Of a DNA stretch of 64,000 nt, positions 55,303 through 63,934 are shown in pieces. Position 1 is the stretch's first letter. Every line of letters starts with the position of its first letter. This stretch comes from Bradyrhizobium cytisi. Its GTDB lineage: Bacteria > Pseudomonadota > Alphaproteobacteria > Rhizobiales > Xanthobacteraceae. The notes beneath the pieces are model-generated. The model was not told where the DNA came from. It made no database searches and worked only from the letters and a program-made list of their open reading frames with translations. Position numbers and translations under genes: made by a program. Location: contig NZ_VSSR01000037.1 in the NCBI RefSeq assembly GCF_008123515.1, positions 1-64,000 of the forward strand, in the 5' to 3' direction.

Positions 55303-56691
55303 TTAGAGCCCCGCTGCAGCCGGCATCGGCCTGACCTTGCCGGCGCGTTCCTGCTTCAGCAGTTCGGCGACCAGGAAAGCCATATCGATGGATTGCTCGG
55401 CATTGAGGCGGGGATCGCAAACCGTGTGGTAGCGGTCGTTGAGATCCTCGTCCGTGATGGCGCGGGCGCCGCCGATGCACTCGGTGACGTCCTGGCCGGT
55501 CATCTCCAGATGCACGCCGCCGGCGTGGGTGCCTTCCGCGGCGTGGATCGTGAAGAACGACTTCACCTCCGACAGCACGCGGTCGAACGGCCGCGTCTTG
55601 TAGCCCGACGTCGAGGTGATGGTGTTGCCGTGCATGGGGTCGCACGACCAGACCACCACCCTGCCCTCGCGCTTCACCGCGCGGATCAGGCCCGGCAGAT
55701 GGTCGGCGACCTTGTCGGAGCCGAAACGGTTGATCAGCGTCAGCCGGCCCGGCTCGTTGTCAGGATTGAGCACGTCGATCAGCTTCAGCAGCTCGTCGGG
55801 CTTGAGCGACGGGCCGCACTTCAGGCCGATCGGGTTCTTGATGCCGCGGAAATATTCGATGTGGCCGTGATCGAGCTGGCGGGTGCGGTCGCCGATCCAG
55901 ATCATGTGGCCCGAGGTCGCGTACCAGTCGCCGGTCGTGGAATCGACGCGGGTCATGGCCTGCTCGTAGCCGAGCAACAGCGCCTCATGGCTGGTGTAGA
56001 AATCGGTAGCGCGCAGCTCGGGATGGCTTTCGAGATCGAGGCCGCAGGCACGCATGAAGTTGAGCGCGTCCGAGATGCGGTCGGCCAGTTCCTTGTAGCG
56101 GCGGGACTGCGGCGAGTCCTTGAGGAAGCCGAGCATCCACTGATGCACGCTGCCGAGGTTGGCGAAGCCGCCGGTGGCGAAGGCGCGGAGCAGGTTCAGC
56201 GTCGCGGCCGACTGGCGATAGGCCATTAGCTGGCGCTGCGGATCCGGCACGCGCGCTTCCCTGGTGAAGGCGATGTCGTTGACGATGTCGCCGCGATAGC
56301 TCGGCAGCTCGACGCCGTCGATCTTCTCGGTCGGCGACGAGCGCGGTTTTGCAAACTGGCCGGCGATGCGGCCGACCTTCACCACCGGCACCGCGCCGGC
56401 ATAGGTCAGCACCACCGCCATCTGCAGCAGCACGCGGAAGAAGTCGCGGATGTTGTTGGCGCCGTGCTCGGCAAAGCTCTCGGCGCAATCGCCGCCCTGC
56501 AGCAGGAAGGCGTCGCCGGCCGCAACGCGCCCCAGCGCCTTCTTCAGATTGCGCGCCTCGCCGGCAAACACCAGCGGCGGAAAGGTTGCAAGCTGCGCCT
56601 CGACGTCGGCCAAAGCCTTGGCGTCGGGATAATCGGGCACCTGTAGCACCGGCTTGCTGCGCCAGGACTCGGGCGTCCACCGCTCGGACAT
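55303..56691 (-). CDS. 3-deoxy-7-phosphoheptulonate synthase, class II
   Basis: A 462-residue plant-type (class II) DAHP synthase. It has LLQGGDCAESFAEHG near residue 77, KVGRIAGQFAKPRS, GLKCGPSLKPDELLKLI and WSCDPMHGNTI. It joins phosphoenolpyruvate and erythrose 4-phosphate in the first shikimate step. ATG 56691 has GGAGAG upstream; the ten-residue extension is rejected. The class II type is the usual DAHP synthase in Bradyrhizobium. The tail VRPMPAAAGL is near the dgkA start. Confidence 0.92.
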   Translation of the reverse strand: MSERWTPESWRSKPVLQVPDYPDAKALADVEAQLATFPPLVFAGEARNLKKALGRVAAGDAFLLQGGDCAESFAEHGANNIRDFFRVLLQMAVVLTYAGAVPVVKVGRIAGQFAKPRSSPTEKIDGVELPSYRGDIVNDIAFTREARVPDPQRQLMAYRQSAATLNLLRAFATGGFANLGSVHQWMLGFLKDSPQSRRYKELADRISDALNFMRACGLDLESHPELRATDFYTSHEALLLGYEQAMTRVDSTTGDWYATSGHMIWIGDRTRQLDHGHIEYFRGIKNPIGLKCGPSLKPDELLKLIDVLNPDNEPGRLTLINRFGSDKVADHLPGLIRAVKREGRVVVWSCDPMHGNTITSTSGYKTRPFDRVLSEVKSFFTIHAAEGTHAGGVHLEMTGQDVTECIGGARAITDEDLNDRYHTVCDPRLNAEQSIDMAFLVAELLKQERAGKVRPMPAAAGL

Positions 56692-56872
56692 CGCAATCTC
56701 TCCGTGAAGCAAAAAGTGCAACCTGATCTGTGGGTTGCGAGGGCCGCCTTATACACAGGCTGGCGCGACACCGCCAGTTGTAAATCCATTCCGCAATGCA
56801 AACCCTTGCGGGCAAAGCCGAATTCGCATTTGCTGGGGGTGGCAGAGGAAACCGGCAAGACAGCTTCGATCC

Positions 56873-57769
56873 ATGGACGCGGCACTGGACGACGTTTTCA
56901 TCGACGAGATCAGCTTCCCGGCGACCGACGGGTATGCGCTGACCGGCACCCTGTTCCTGCCGCGCGGCGCCAAGCGCCATGCCGTCCTGATCAATTCGGC
57001 GACTGCCGTCCCGCGAAAAATCTATCGCGGCTTCGCCTCCTATCTCGCCCACCGCGGCTGTGCGGTCCTCACTTACGACTATCGCGGCATCGGCGACTCC
57101 CGCCTGCCGGCCATGGTCGGCTACAACCAGCCGAAATCGCTGGTCGGCTTCAAGGCCTCGATGTCGGACTGGGCCGCGCTCGACATCACCGCCGCGGTGA
57201 GCTGGATGCGCGAGCGTTACAACACGCTCCCCCTTGCCTATTTCGGCCATTCCTTCGGTGGCCAGGCGCTCGGGCTGATCGCGAACAACACCGACATCTC
57301 GCGCGCCGCGTTCGTGGCCTCGCAGGCCGCGACCTGGCGGCTGATGACGTCGCCGGAGAAATACCGCGTCTTCGCATTCATGAATTTCGTCGGCGTCCCG
57401 CTGGTCCACGCACTCGGCTACGCGCCGGGCTGGGTCGGCATCGGCGAGGATCTGCCCAGGGGTGTCTTCCTGCAATGGGCGGACTGGGTCTCGAGCCCGC
57501 GCTATCTGTTCGATTCCAAACTGCCGGCGCTGGCGAATTTCGCAAAATTCAAGGGCGAGCTGCGCGCGCTGTGCTTCTCCGACGATCCTTGGGCGACGCG
57601 GCCGGCGGTCGAGCTGCTCACGTCAGGCTTCACAGCGATCAAGCCGGAGGTGCTGACGGTGAAGCCGTCCGACGTCGGCGCCAAGGCGATTGGCCATTTC
57701 GGTTTCTTCCGCACCGAGCACCGCGACACGCTGTGGCGCGGCCTGGCGGAATGGATTCAGGGGGAGTGA
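56873..57769 (+). CDS. alpha/beta hydrolase
   Basis: A 298-residue alpha/beta hydrolase. The nucleophile elbow is GHSFGG (near residue 122) and an early strand has TYDYRGIGDS. The C-terminal half includes FGFFRTEHRDTLW, which could carry the catalytic histidine. It resembles the YheT/serine aminopeptidase S33-like group of COG4757. ATG 56873 begins the recognised sequence; no strong ribosome site is visible. The substrate is unknown. It converges with the histidine kinase, with 3 bp between stops. Confidence 0.82.
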   Translation: MDAALDDVFIDEISFPATDGYALTGTLFLPRGAKRHAVLINSATAVPRKIYRGFASYLAHRGCAVLTYDYRGIGDSRLPAMVGYNQPKSLVGFKASMSDWAALDITAAVSWMRERYNTLPLAYFGHSFGGQALGLIANNTDISRAAFVASQAATWRLMTSPEKYRVFAFMNFVGVPLVHALGYAPGWVGIGEDLPRGVFLQWADWVSSPRYLFDSKLPALANFAKFKGELRALCFSDDPWATRPAVELLTSGFTAIKPEVLTVKPSDVGAKAIGHFGFFRTEHRDTLWRGLAEWIQGE

Positions 57770-57772
57770 TCG

Positions 57773-59080
57773 TCAGGCGGCCGCGGGCAGTTTGACGACG
57801 ATCCGCAGCCCTGTTCGTCCAGCCTCCGTCATGTTCACCGCTTCTATCGTCCCACCGAGCCGATCGACGATCCGCTTCACGATCGAGAGGCCGAGACCGA
57901 CGCCATCGCCTTCCGGACGCTGACCACGGAAGAACGGCTCAAAAATCCGGTCGATCTCGTCGGGGGAAACGCCGGGCCCGGTGTCCTCGATTTGAAGCAC
58001 GGCCGTCGTGTCGTCCTGGTAAATCGCCACGTCGATCCTGCCACCTTCCGGCGTGAACCGGAGCGCGTTGTCGATGAGATTACGGATCATGGCGGCGAGC
58101 ATGACAGGCTCACCGCGCACCGGTACAAGCTCAGCTCGTGCGAAGCCGAGATCGACGCCGCGGCCGATCGCCTCCCGCAAGAGATCAGCGATCACCCTTC
58201 TCGCCGTGCGATCGAGCTCCACGACCTCCCATTGGACGCGATCGGAGGGCGTTACGTCATGCCGTGCCAGCGCCAGCAACTGTTCCAAGAGATGCTTGCT
58301 GCGGCGCATGCCTTGCCGAAGCGCCGCAAGGCGCTCGCGCGCGGCCGGCGGCAGTTCGACTTGATCGAGATTTTCGGCCTGCAAGCTCAGCGCGGTGAGC
58401 GGCGTGCGCAGTTCGTGCGCAGCATCGGCGACGAACCTGCGCTGCTGCTCCATCATGTCGTGCACGCGGCGCAGCAAGCCGTTGATCGAGGACACGAACG
58501 GGTTGAGTTCGCTCGGGAGGCCGTGAAGCGGGAGCGCCGTCATGTCATCCGCGGGCCGGGCATCGAGTTCGTCTGCCAGACGCACCATCGGGCGCAGCGA
58601 TCTGGCGATGACGAAGGCGATCACCAGCATCAGGCAGGGGATGAGCGCTGCAATCGGAAGCACGGTACGGAACGCCATGTCGCCCGCGATCTCATCACGA
58701 ACGCCCGTGCTCTGCGCCACTGCAAAGCGGCTGCCGTCGGACCGCGTCCGCAACACCACGCGGATCGGCTTTCCGTTTCGCGTCGCGTCGCGCATCCCGT
58801 CCTGAAGCCGCCACAGCTGGCGCTGCTCGGGCGTGCCTTGCGGCGCCTTGCCCAGCTCCATCAACCAGATTTCGGAATCCTCATCGACCCCATGGAGGTC
58901 CTGAGTTCCCGTGAGACCACCGCCCTGAACGAGATCTGCGATCTGGATCAGGACGGAGTCCTGGGTCTCGATGGCTTCGTCGAATGCCCACCGGTGCGCA
59001 AACACGCCCCCCACAAGACCTGTCAGCAGGACAATCGTCGTCAAGCTGATGAACAGCCGGCCGCGCAACGACTTAGTCAT
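57773..59080 (-). CDS. two-component sensor histidine kinase
   Basis: A 435-residue kinase. The first membrane helix is near 8-28 (LFISLTTIVLLTGLVGG). A periplasmic loop of about 110 residues follows, then the second helix near 148-170 (IAALIPCLMLVIAFVIA) and a HAMP-like link. The phosphorylated histidine is in DAAHELRTPLTALS (near residue 246), and the ATPase has RNLIDNALRF, DTGPGVSPDE and GVGLGLSIVKRI. It resembles PmrB/QseC-type kinases. ATG 59080 overlaps the response-regulator stop by 4 bp. The divergent operon of two COG4705-like membrane proteins is the likely output. Confidence 0.9.
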   Translation of the reverse strand: MTKSLRGRLFISLTTIVLLTGLVGGVFAHRWAFDEAIETQDSVLIQIADLVQGGGLTGTQDLHGVDEDSEIWLMELGKAPQGTPEQRQLWRLQDGMRDATRNGKPIRVVLRTRSDGSRFAVAQSTGVRDEIAGDMAFRTVLPIAALIPCLMLVIAFVIARSLRPMVRLADELDARPADDMTALPLHGLPSELNPFVSSINGLLRRVHDMMEQQRRFVADAAHELRTPLTALSLQAENLDQVELPPAARERLAALRQGMRRSKHLLEQLLALARHDVTPSDRVQWEVVELDRTARRVIADLLREAIGRGVDLGFARAELVPVRGEPVMLAAMIRNLIDNALRFTPEGGRIDVAIYQDDTTAVLQIEDTGPGVSPDEIDRIFEPFFRGQRPEGDGVGLGLSIVKRIVDRLGGTIEAVNMTEAGRTGLRIVVKLPAAA

Positions 59081-59739
59081 GGCCCCCGATCCACCATCCA
59101 TCCCATCCCGCGCACGTTACGGATCGCCTCCGTGCCGAGTTTCTTTCGGATGGAGTGGATCAGGAACTCGACTGCATTGCTTTCGACCTCCTCGTTCCAG
59201 CCGTAAAGCTGCCGCTCGAGTTCGCTCCGCGACAGGATAGTCCCGGGCCGCGTCAGCAAGGCCTGGAGCAGCGCGAACTCGCGCGCGGTCAGAATGGACG
59301 TCTGGCCGTAGAGCGAGGCTTCGCGGGTCGCAGGATCGAGACTGAGCTTGCCATTGCCAAGCACAGCGGGCGCACCGCTGCCTTCACGGCGAAGCACCGC
59401 CCGCATCCGCGCCAGCAGTTCGCGGATCTCGAACGGCTTGACGAGATAATCGTCCGCGCCGAGATCGAGCCCTTCGATCCTGTCGTCAAGCGCATCGCGC
59501 GCCGTCACGATGATGACGGGAAGCTTGCGGCCGTCAGCACGCAGCCGCCGCAAAATATCGCGGCCGTCGGTATTCGGCAGACCGAGATCGAGCAGCAGCA
59601 CCTCGTAGGATTCGCTTTCCGCGGCCAGCAGCGCGGTCTCGCCGTCCCTGACCCAATCGACGGCGTAAGCGGCATCCTTCAGCGCCTGCTCGATCGCCGC
59701 GCCAATCATCCTGTCGTCCTCGACCAGCAGAACCCGCAA
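59077..59739 (-). CDS. OmpR/PhoB-family response regulator
   Basis: A 220-residue response regulator. The receiver begins LRVLLVEDDRMIG, with the phosphorylation aspartate in VLLLDLGLPNTDG (near residue 51) and the lysine in DDYLVKPFEIREL. The DNA-binding winged helix occupies about 125-218. TTG 59739 has GAGGA upstream and starts the receiver exactly; ATG 59787 would add 16 residues and overlap the promoter region. CTTAG direct repeats at 59793-59808 lie 54 bp upstream, as for autoregulation. It resembles PmrA/QseB. Confidence 0.88.
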   Translation of the reverse strand: MRVLLVEDDRMIGAAIEQALKDAAYAVDWVRDGETALLAAESESYEVLLLDLGLPNTDGRDILRRLRADGRKLPVIIVTARDALDDRIEGLDLGADDYLVKPFEIRELLARMRAVLRREGSGAPAVLGNGKLSLDPATREASLYGQTSILTAREFALLQALLTRPGTILSRSELERQLYGWNEEVESNAVEFLIHSIRKKLGTEAIRNVRGMGWMVDRGP

Positions 59740-59792
59740 GACTCGATCCTCAACCGCTGGCCATCCGGCCGTCAAGATCATGGCCATTCCGA

Positions 59793-59808
59793 CTTAGCGC
59801 AGAGTTAG
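59793..59808 (+). promoter_or_regulatory. CTTAG-type direct repeat, box 1 (response-regulator side)
   Basis: CTTAG at 59793 and GTTAG at 59804 give an 11-base period, that is CTTAG-N6-GTTAG. OmpR-family regulators bind such one-turn direct repeats, and the PmrA box has CTTAA in the same spacing. It lies about 54 bp upstream of the response-regulator start. Confidence 0.6.
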
Positions 59809-59866
59809 CAAACGCCAGCAGGCCCAAATTGCGGCGAAGGCCAGCCTGCCCGGAATTTTCTCATCC

Positions 59867-59882
59867 CTAAGCCGGGGCTAAG
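59867..59882 (-). promoter_or_regulatory. CTTAG-type direct repeat, box 2 (membrane-protein side)
   Basis: CTAAG at 59867 and again at 59878 read as CTTAG-N6-CTTAG on the minus strand, an exact 11-base repeat. It lies about 49 bp upstream of the first COG4705-like start and is oriented opposite to box 1. Confidence 0.62.
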
Positions 59883-59930
59883 TCCTCTGCGCGACGCTCC
59901 GACATCACTTCGGCTTTGGGAGATTTGGGC

Positions 59931-60713
59931 GTGTCGCAACATTCAGGCTTTGGCGCAAGGCGGATGCTGAACAAGGTTCCGGAGGTCACCGCGACCTTCT
60001 GGGTCATCAAGATCCTCTCGACCACGGTCGGCGAGACCGGCGCCGACTATCTCGCGGTGCATGTCGGCCTTGGCGCCAGCCTGACCGCGATCTGCATGAC
60101 CGGCCTGCTGATTGCCGCGCTGCTGCTGCAACTGAACCGCCGCGCTTATGTACCCTGGATTTACTGGCTCACCGTCGTCCTCGTCAGTATCGTCGGCACG
60201 CAGCTCACGGATCTGCTGACAGACAAGCTCGAGATCAGCCTTTATGTCAGCACCGCCGTCTTCGCCTGCGCGCTGGCTGCGACTTTTGCGGTCTGGTTCG
60301 GCGTCGAATGCACGCTGTCGATCCGCAGCATCGTCACGACGCGACGCGAGCTGTTCTACTGGACCGCGATCCTGTTCACCTTCGCACTCGGCACCGCCGC
60401 CGGCGATCTTGCGACCGAAGCACTCGGTCTCGGCTTTCAGCTCGGCGTCGTCGCCTTCGGCGCGCTGATCGTGGCGGTGGCCCTCTCTTACACCATCGGC
60501 GCCAATCCCGTTCTCACCTTCTGGCTCGCCTACATCCTCACTCGCCCGCTCGGCGCCTCGCTCGGCGATCTGCTGTCACAATCGCGCGAGTATGGCGGCA
60601 TGGGCCTCGGCACGATCCACACCAGCATCGCCTTCCTCACCGTGATCGTCGGCCTCGTTGCCTGGGTGACGTTCGAAGGCGACGGCGCGCGCCGCGCCGG
60701 TCCGGCGCAATAA
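59931..60713 (+). CDS. COG4705-like polytopic membrane protein, copy 1
   Basis: A 260-residue membrane protein with about eight hydrophobic segments. Four copies of [FY]-W-x9-G-x4-D end at D39, D94, D159 and D213: TFW to GETGAD, IYW to GTQLTD, FYW to GTAAGD and TFW to GASLGD. The first copy follows KVPEVTATFW, shared with copy 2. The start is GTG 59931 with GGGAG upstream; ATG 59964 is an alternative. No transport or enzymatic function is known for the family. It heads an operon with a small exported protein and copy 2, next to a two-component system. Confidence 0.82.
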   Translation: MSQHSGFGARRMLNKVPEVTATFWVIKILSTTVGETGADYLAVHVGLGASLTAICMTGLLIAALLLQLNRRAYVPWIYWLTVVLVSIVGTQLTDLLTDKLEISLYVSTAVFACALAATFAVWFGVECTLSIRSIVTTRRELFYWTAILFTFALGTAAGDLATEALGLGFQLGVVAFGALIVAVALSYTIGANPVLTFWLAYILTRPLGASLGDLLSQSREYGGMGLGTIHTSIAFLTVIVGLVAWVTFEGDGARRAGPAQ

Positions 60714-60773
60714 CGCCAATCACAGTTTCAACGCAGCCTGCACGGACGCAGGAGCCACACCAGGAGAAACCAC

Positions 60774-61175
60774 ATGATGAAACTCATTCCCGCCGTCGTC
60801 GTTTGCCTGCTGACGACCTTCACGGGCGAACCGAACATGCATGCGAGCCAACGCTTCACCTTCGTGCCGCTCGCGGAGGCCGCGACCGCCAAGCTCGGCG
60901 ATCTCACGCCGTTCCGCAGCATCGTCGTCGATGTCGCCGCACTGGTCGACAAGGGCGACCTGCCCGGCGCCAAGACAAGGATCAAGGATCTCGAGACCAA
61001 ATGGGACGAGGCCGAAGCCGGATTGAAGCCGCGTGCGGCGGCGGACTGGCACACGGTCGACAAGGCGATCGATCGCGCGCTGGAGGCGTTGCGCGCTGGC
61101 ACGCCGGACGCTGCAAAATGCAAGCAGGCCATCGCCGATCTGCTCGCGATCATGGATAGCGTCGCCAAGGCCTGA
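60774..61175 (+). CDS. small exported helical protein
   Basis: A 133-residue protein. The signal peptide is near 1-24 (LIPAVVVCLLTTFTG). The mature part looks all-helical and charged (GDLPGAKTRIKDLETKWDEA, then DWHTVDKAIDRALEALR). One cysteine remains in the mature chain (AAKCKQA). It lies between the two COG4705-like genes with gaps of 60 and 18 bp, so it is probably a periplasmic partner. The family is not recognised with confidence. Confidence 0.75.
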   Translation: MMKLIPAVVVCLLTTFTGEPNMHASQRFTFVPLAEAATAKLGDLTPFRSIVVDVAALVDKGDLPGAKTRIKDLETKWDEAEAGLKPRAAADWHTVDKAIDRALEALRAGTPDAAKCKQAIADLLAIMDSVAKA

Positions 61176-61193
61176 GACGACAACGAGGACACC

Positions 61194-61985
61194 ATGCAAG
61201 ATTACACGAAGAGCAACCTCGTCAGCGAGAGCAAGGTCCCTGAAGTCACACTCGGCTTCTGGATCATCAAGATCGCCGCCACGACTCTCGGCGAGACCGG
61301 GGGTGACACCGTCACAATGACGCTGAACTGGGGTTATCTCGCGGGCACCTGCCTGTTCCTGGCGGCGATGATCGTCCTGGTCGCCGCACAGATCCGCGCG
61401 CGCAAATTCCATCCATCACTGTACTGGACGACCATCGTGGCCTCGACCACCTTCGGCACCACGATGGCCGACTTCGCCGACCGCTCGCTCGGCATCGGCT
61501 ATACCGGCGGCGCGACGCTCCTTCTCACCTGCCTCGTGCTGGTGCTTGGTCTCTGGTATCGCACCGAGGGAACGATCTCGGTCAACAGCGTCAGCACGCC
61601 GCGGGTCGAGGTCTTCTATTGGGGAGCGATCACCTTCTCGCAGACGCTCGGCACCGCGCTCGGCGACTGGATCGCGGATACCGGCGACATGGGCTATCGC
61701 GGCGGCGCGCTGATCTTCGCAACCGGGCTTGCCGTCATCGCCGCACTCTATTTCTGGACCCGCGTCTCTCGCGTCACGTTGTTCTGGGCCGCCTTCATCC
61801 TGACGCGACCGCTGGGTGCGACCGTCGGCGACTTCCTCGACAAGCCGCTCGATCATGGCGGCCTCGCGCTGAGCCGGCCGCTGGCCTCGGCCGTGATCGC
61901 GGCGTTCATGGTGGGCTGCCTGCTGCTGATCCCGCAACGCGCGGGGCAGCATCCAGGCGATAGTCGAACAGCGGAGCAAACCTGA
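61194..61985 (+). CDS. COG4705-like polytopic membrane protein, copy 2
   Basis: A 263-residue paralogue of copy 1 with the same four-fold motif [FY]-W-x9-G-x4-D, ending at D38, D93, D158 and D213: GFW to GETGGD, LYW to GTTMAD, FYW to GTALGD and LFW to GATVGD. The spacing between motifs is nearly identical to copy 1. KVPEVTLGFWIIKIAATT opens the first repeat. It begins 18 bp after the small exported protein gene. The two copies may form a heteromer. Confidence 0.82.
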   Translation: MQDYTKSNLVSESKVPEVTLGFWIIKIAATTLGETGGDTVTMTLNWGYLAGTCLFLAAMIVLVAAQIRARKFHPSLYWTTIVASTTFGTTMADFADRSLGIGYTGGATLLLTCLVLVLGLWYRTEGTISVNSVSTPRVEVFYWGAITFSQTLGTALGDWIADTGDMGYRGGALIFATGLAVIAALYFWTRVSRVTLFWAAFILTRPLGATVGDFLDKPLDHGGLALSRPLASAVIAAFMVGCLLLIPQRAGQHPGDSRTAEQT

Positions 61986-61993
61986 GAAATCGA

Positions 61994-62257
61994 TTACCGG
62001 ATGATCGTCGTCAGCGACGAGTAGCGCTTGTTCGGCTTGGCTTCGGCCGCCGAGAACTGCGCGAAGGCTTCGCTGACGCGGGTCGCCGGTGGCGTGTCGC
62101 TGGCAAAGCGGAATTCCTTCGGTTTCGGCGCGTAGTAGCTGGCGCTGTAATAGGCGTCGTCGAAGCGCGCCTCGCCGACGCCGAACACTGCGTCGCAGAC
62201 GAACAGGAGCGCGTAGACTCCTGCGACCGCAGCGACGATCTCCTTGAGAACTGACAT
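61994..62257 (-). CDS. small hypothetical exported or membrane-anchored protein
   Basis: An 87-residue protein. The N-terminal hydrophobic segment (SVLKEIVAAVAGVYALLFVCD) could be an uncleaved anchor. The rest is polar and aromatic (DDAYYSASYYAPKPKEF). ATG 62257 was chosen over an upstream extension that lacks hydrophobic-start character. It converges with COG4705-like copy 2, with 8 bp between the stops. The family is not recognised. Confidence 0.6.
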   Translation of the reverse strand: MSVLKEIVAAVAGVYALLFVCDAVFGVGEARFDDAYYSASYYAPKPKEFRFASDTPPATRVSEAFAQFSAAEAKPNKRYSSLTTIIR

Positions 62258-62390
62258 GCTGATGCCCCAACCTTTTGCAGGCAGGATGCATGTCGGTTCC
62301 AAAGCGGAGGTTTAAGCCGCTTCGGTTCTTGTCCGCAGGGTTTGCCGCGCGTGAGCGGATTGCAGACACTTTTATCGATCCCCGAAAAGA

Positions 62391-62423
62391 GAGCCCGCCT
62401 GACCGGACGGATCAGGCGGGCTC
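62391..62423 (-). terminator. rho-independent terminator of the aldehyde dehydrogenase gene
   Basis: GAGCCCGCCTGA (62391-62402) pairs perfectly with TCAGGCGGGCTC (62412-62423) around a 9-base loop. On the minus strand the stem is followed by TCTTTTC. It lies 23 bp past the aldehyde dehydrogenase stop. Confidence 0.8.
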
Positions 62424-62446
62424 CAGGATTGGCCGCTCGGGAGGTA

Positions 62447-63934
62447 TCAAACGGCCAAATTCATCCAGACAGCCTTCGGCTCAGTGAAATTGTCGAGCGC
62501 AGCAGTGCCGTGCTCGCGGCCGAGGCCGGAGTCGCGCTCGCCGCCCCAGGGCAGGCGCACGTCGGTGTAGCCATAGGTGTTCATCCAGACCGTGCCGGCG
62601 CGAGCCCGCTTGGCGAAACGCTGCAGCTTGCCGATATCGCGGCTCCAGACGCCGGCGGCGAGGCTGTAGGCCGTGCCGTTAGCGATCCGTAAAGCATCGG
62701 CCTCGTCCCTGAACTCGATGACGCTGACGACGGGGCCAAAGATCTCCTCCTGTGAGATCCGCATCTCGTGTTCGACATTCGCGAACACCGCGGGGCTGAT
62801 GAAATAGCCGCGATCGCCGACCTTCTCGCCACCGGTGACGAGGGTCGCGCCCTCTGCCCGTCCGATATCGACAAAGTCGAGGATCGACTTCATCTGCTTT
62901 TCGGAGATCACGGGACCAAGCGCCGTCTTGCGGTCAAGCGGGTCGCCGATTCTGATCGACTTCGCGCGCGCGGCGAGGCGTTCGACGACTTCGTCATAGG
63001 CCTTCTCCTGCACCAGCACGCGGGAGCCAGCCGAGCACACCTGGCCGGCATTGAAGAAGATGCCGGAGGCCGCAGCCTTGGAAGCCGCTTCAAGATCCGC
63101 ATCGTCGAAAATGACGTTGGCCGACTTGCCGCCGAGCTCGAGCGAGACGCGCTTGAAGTTGCTGGCCGCGGCCTTCATGATTCCACGGCCCACGCCGGGC
63201 GAGCCGGTGAAGGTGACCTTGTCGACATCGGGGTGATTGACCAGCGCGTCACCAACGACACGTCCGGGCCCGGTGACGACGTTGAAGACGCCCGCCGGCA
63301 GGCCCGCTTCGAGCGCGAGCTCCGCAATGCGCAGCGCGGACAGCGAGGTCAGTTCGGCCGGCTTCATCACGATGGTGCAGCCGCAGGCCAGCGCAGGTGC
63401 GAGCTTCCACATGCCGATCATCAGCGGGAAATTCCACGGCACGATCGCCGCGACCACGCCGACCGGCTCGCGCACGGTGTAGGTCAGGGCATCATCCCGG
63501 ACCGGCACGACGTCACCGCTGATCTTGTCGGCCCAGCCGGCGTAGTAGATCAGCGTGTCGACGGCAGCCGGAAAGTCCTGGCGCGCCGTCGCGGAGATCG
63601 GCTTGCCGGCGTCGATCGACTCGAGCTCGATGATTTGTTCCGCGTGCTGCTTGAGCAGGTCCGCCCAGCGCAGCAGAATCTGGCCGCGCTCGGAGGCGCG
63701 CATCGTGCGCCACGGGCCTTCGAAGGCCCGGCGAGCGGCGGCCACGGCGTGCTCGACATCGGCCTCGTTGCCCTCGGCGATGGTGGCGATGACCCGCCCG
63801 GTGGCGGGGTTGAGAGATTTGAAGGTCCGGCCGGAGCTCGCGGGGACGCGGCGGCCGTCGATGAGCAGATGCTGCGGCCGGGACATGAACTCGCTGGCCG
63901 GCGAGTGGGCAAAGTCATATGCAGCAGACATCAT
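62447..63934 (-). CDS. aldehyde dehydrogenase family protein
   Basis: A 495-residue NAD(P)-dependent aldehyde dehydrogenase. It has PWNFPLMIGMWKLAPAL near residue 155, the cofactor glycine strand FTGSPGVGRG near 236, LELGGKSANVIF with the general-base glutamate, and the nucleophilic cysteine in NAGQVCSAGSR (near residue 293). It oxidises an aldehyde to an acid; the type resembles betaine/gamma-aminobutyraldehyde-type enzymes. GGAGG precedes two adjacent ATGs (63934, 63931). The substrate is unknown and the promoter is cut by the window edge. Confidence 0.9.
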   Translation of the reverse strand: MMSAAYDFAHSPASEFMSRPQHLLIDGRRVPASSGRTFKSLNPATGRVIATIAEGNEADVEHAVAAARRAFEGPWRTMRASERGQILLRWADLLKQHAEQIIELESIDAGKPISATARQDFPAAVDTLIYYAGWADKISGDVVPVRDDALTYTVREPVGVVAAIVPWNFPLMIGMWKLAPALACGCTIVMKPAELTSLSALRIAELALEAGLPAGVFNVVTGPGRVVGDALVNHPDVDKVTFTGSPGVGRGIMKAAASNFKRVSLELGGKSANVIFDDADLEAASKAAASGIFFNAGQVCSAGSRVLVQEKAYDEVVERLAARAKSIRIGDPLDRKTALGPVISEKQMKSILDFVDIGRAEGATLVTGGEKVGDRGYFISPAVFANVEHEMRISQEEIFGPVVSVIEFRDEADALRIANGTAYSLAAGVWSRDIGKLQRFAKRARAGTVWMNTYGYTDVRLPWGGERDSGLGREHGTAALDNFTEPKAVWMNLAV

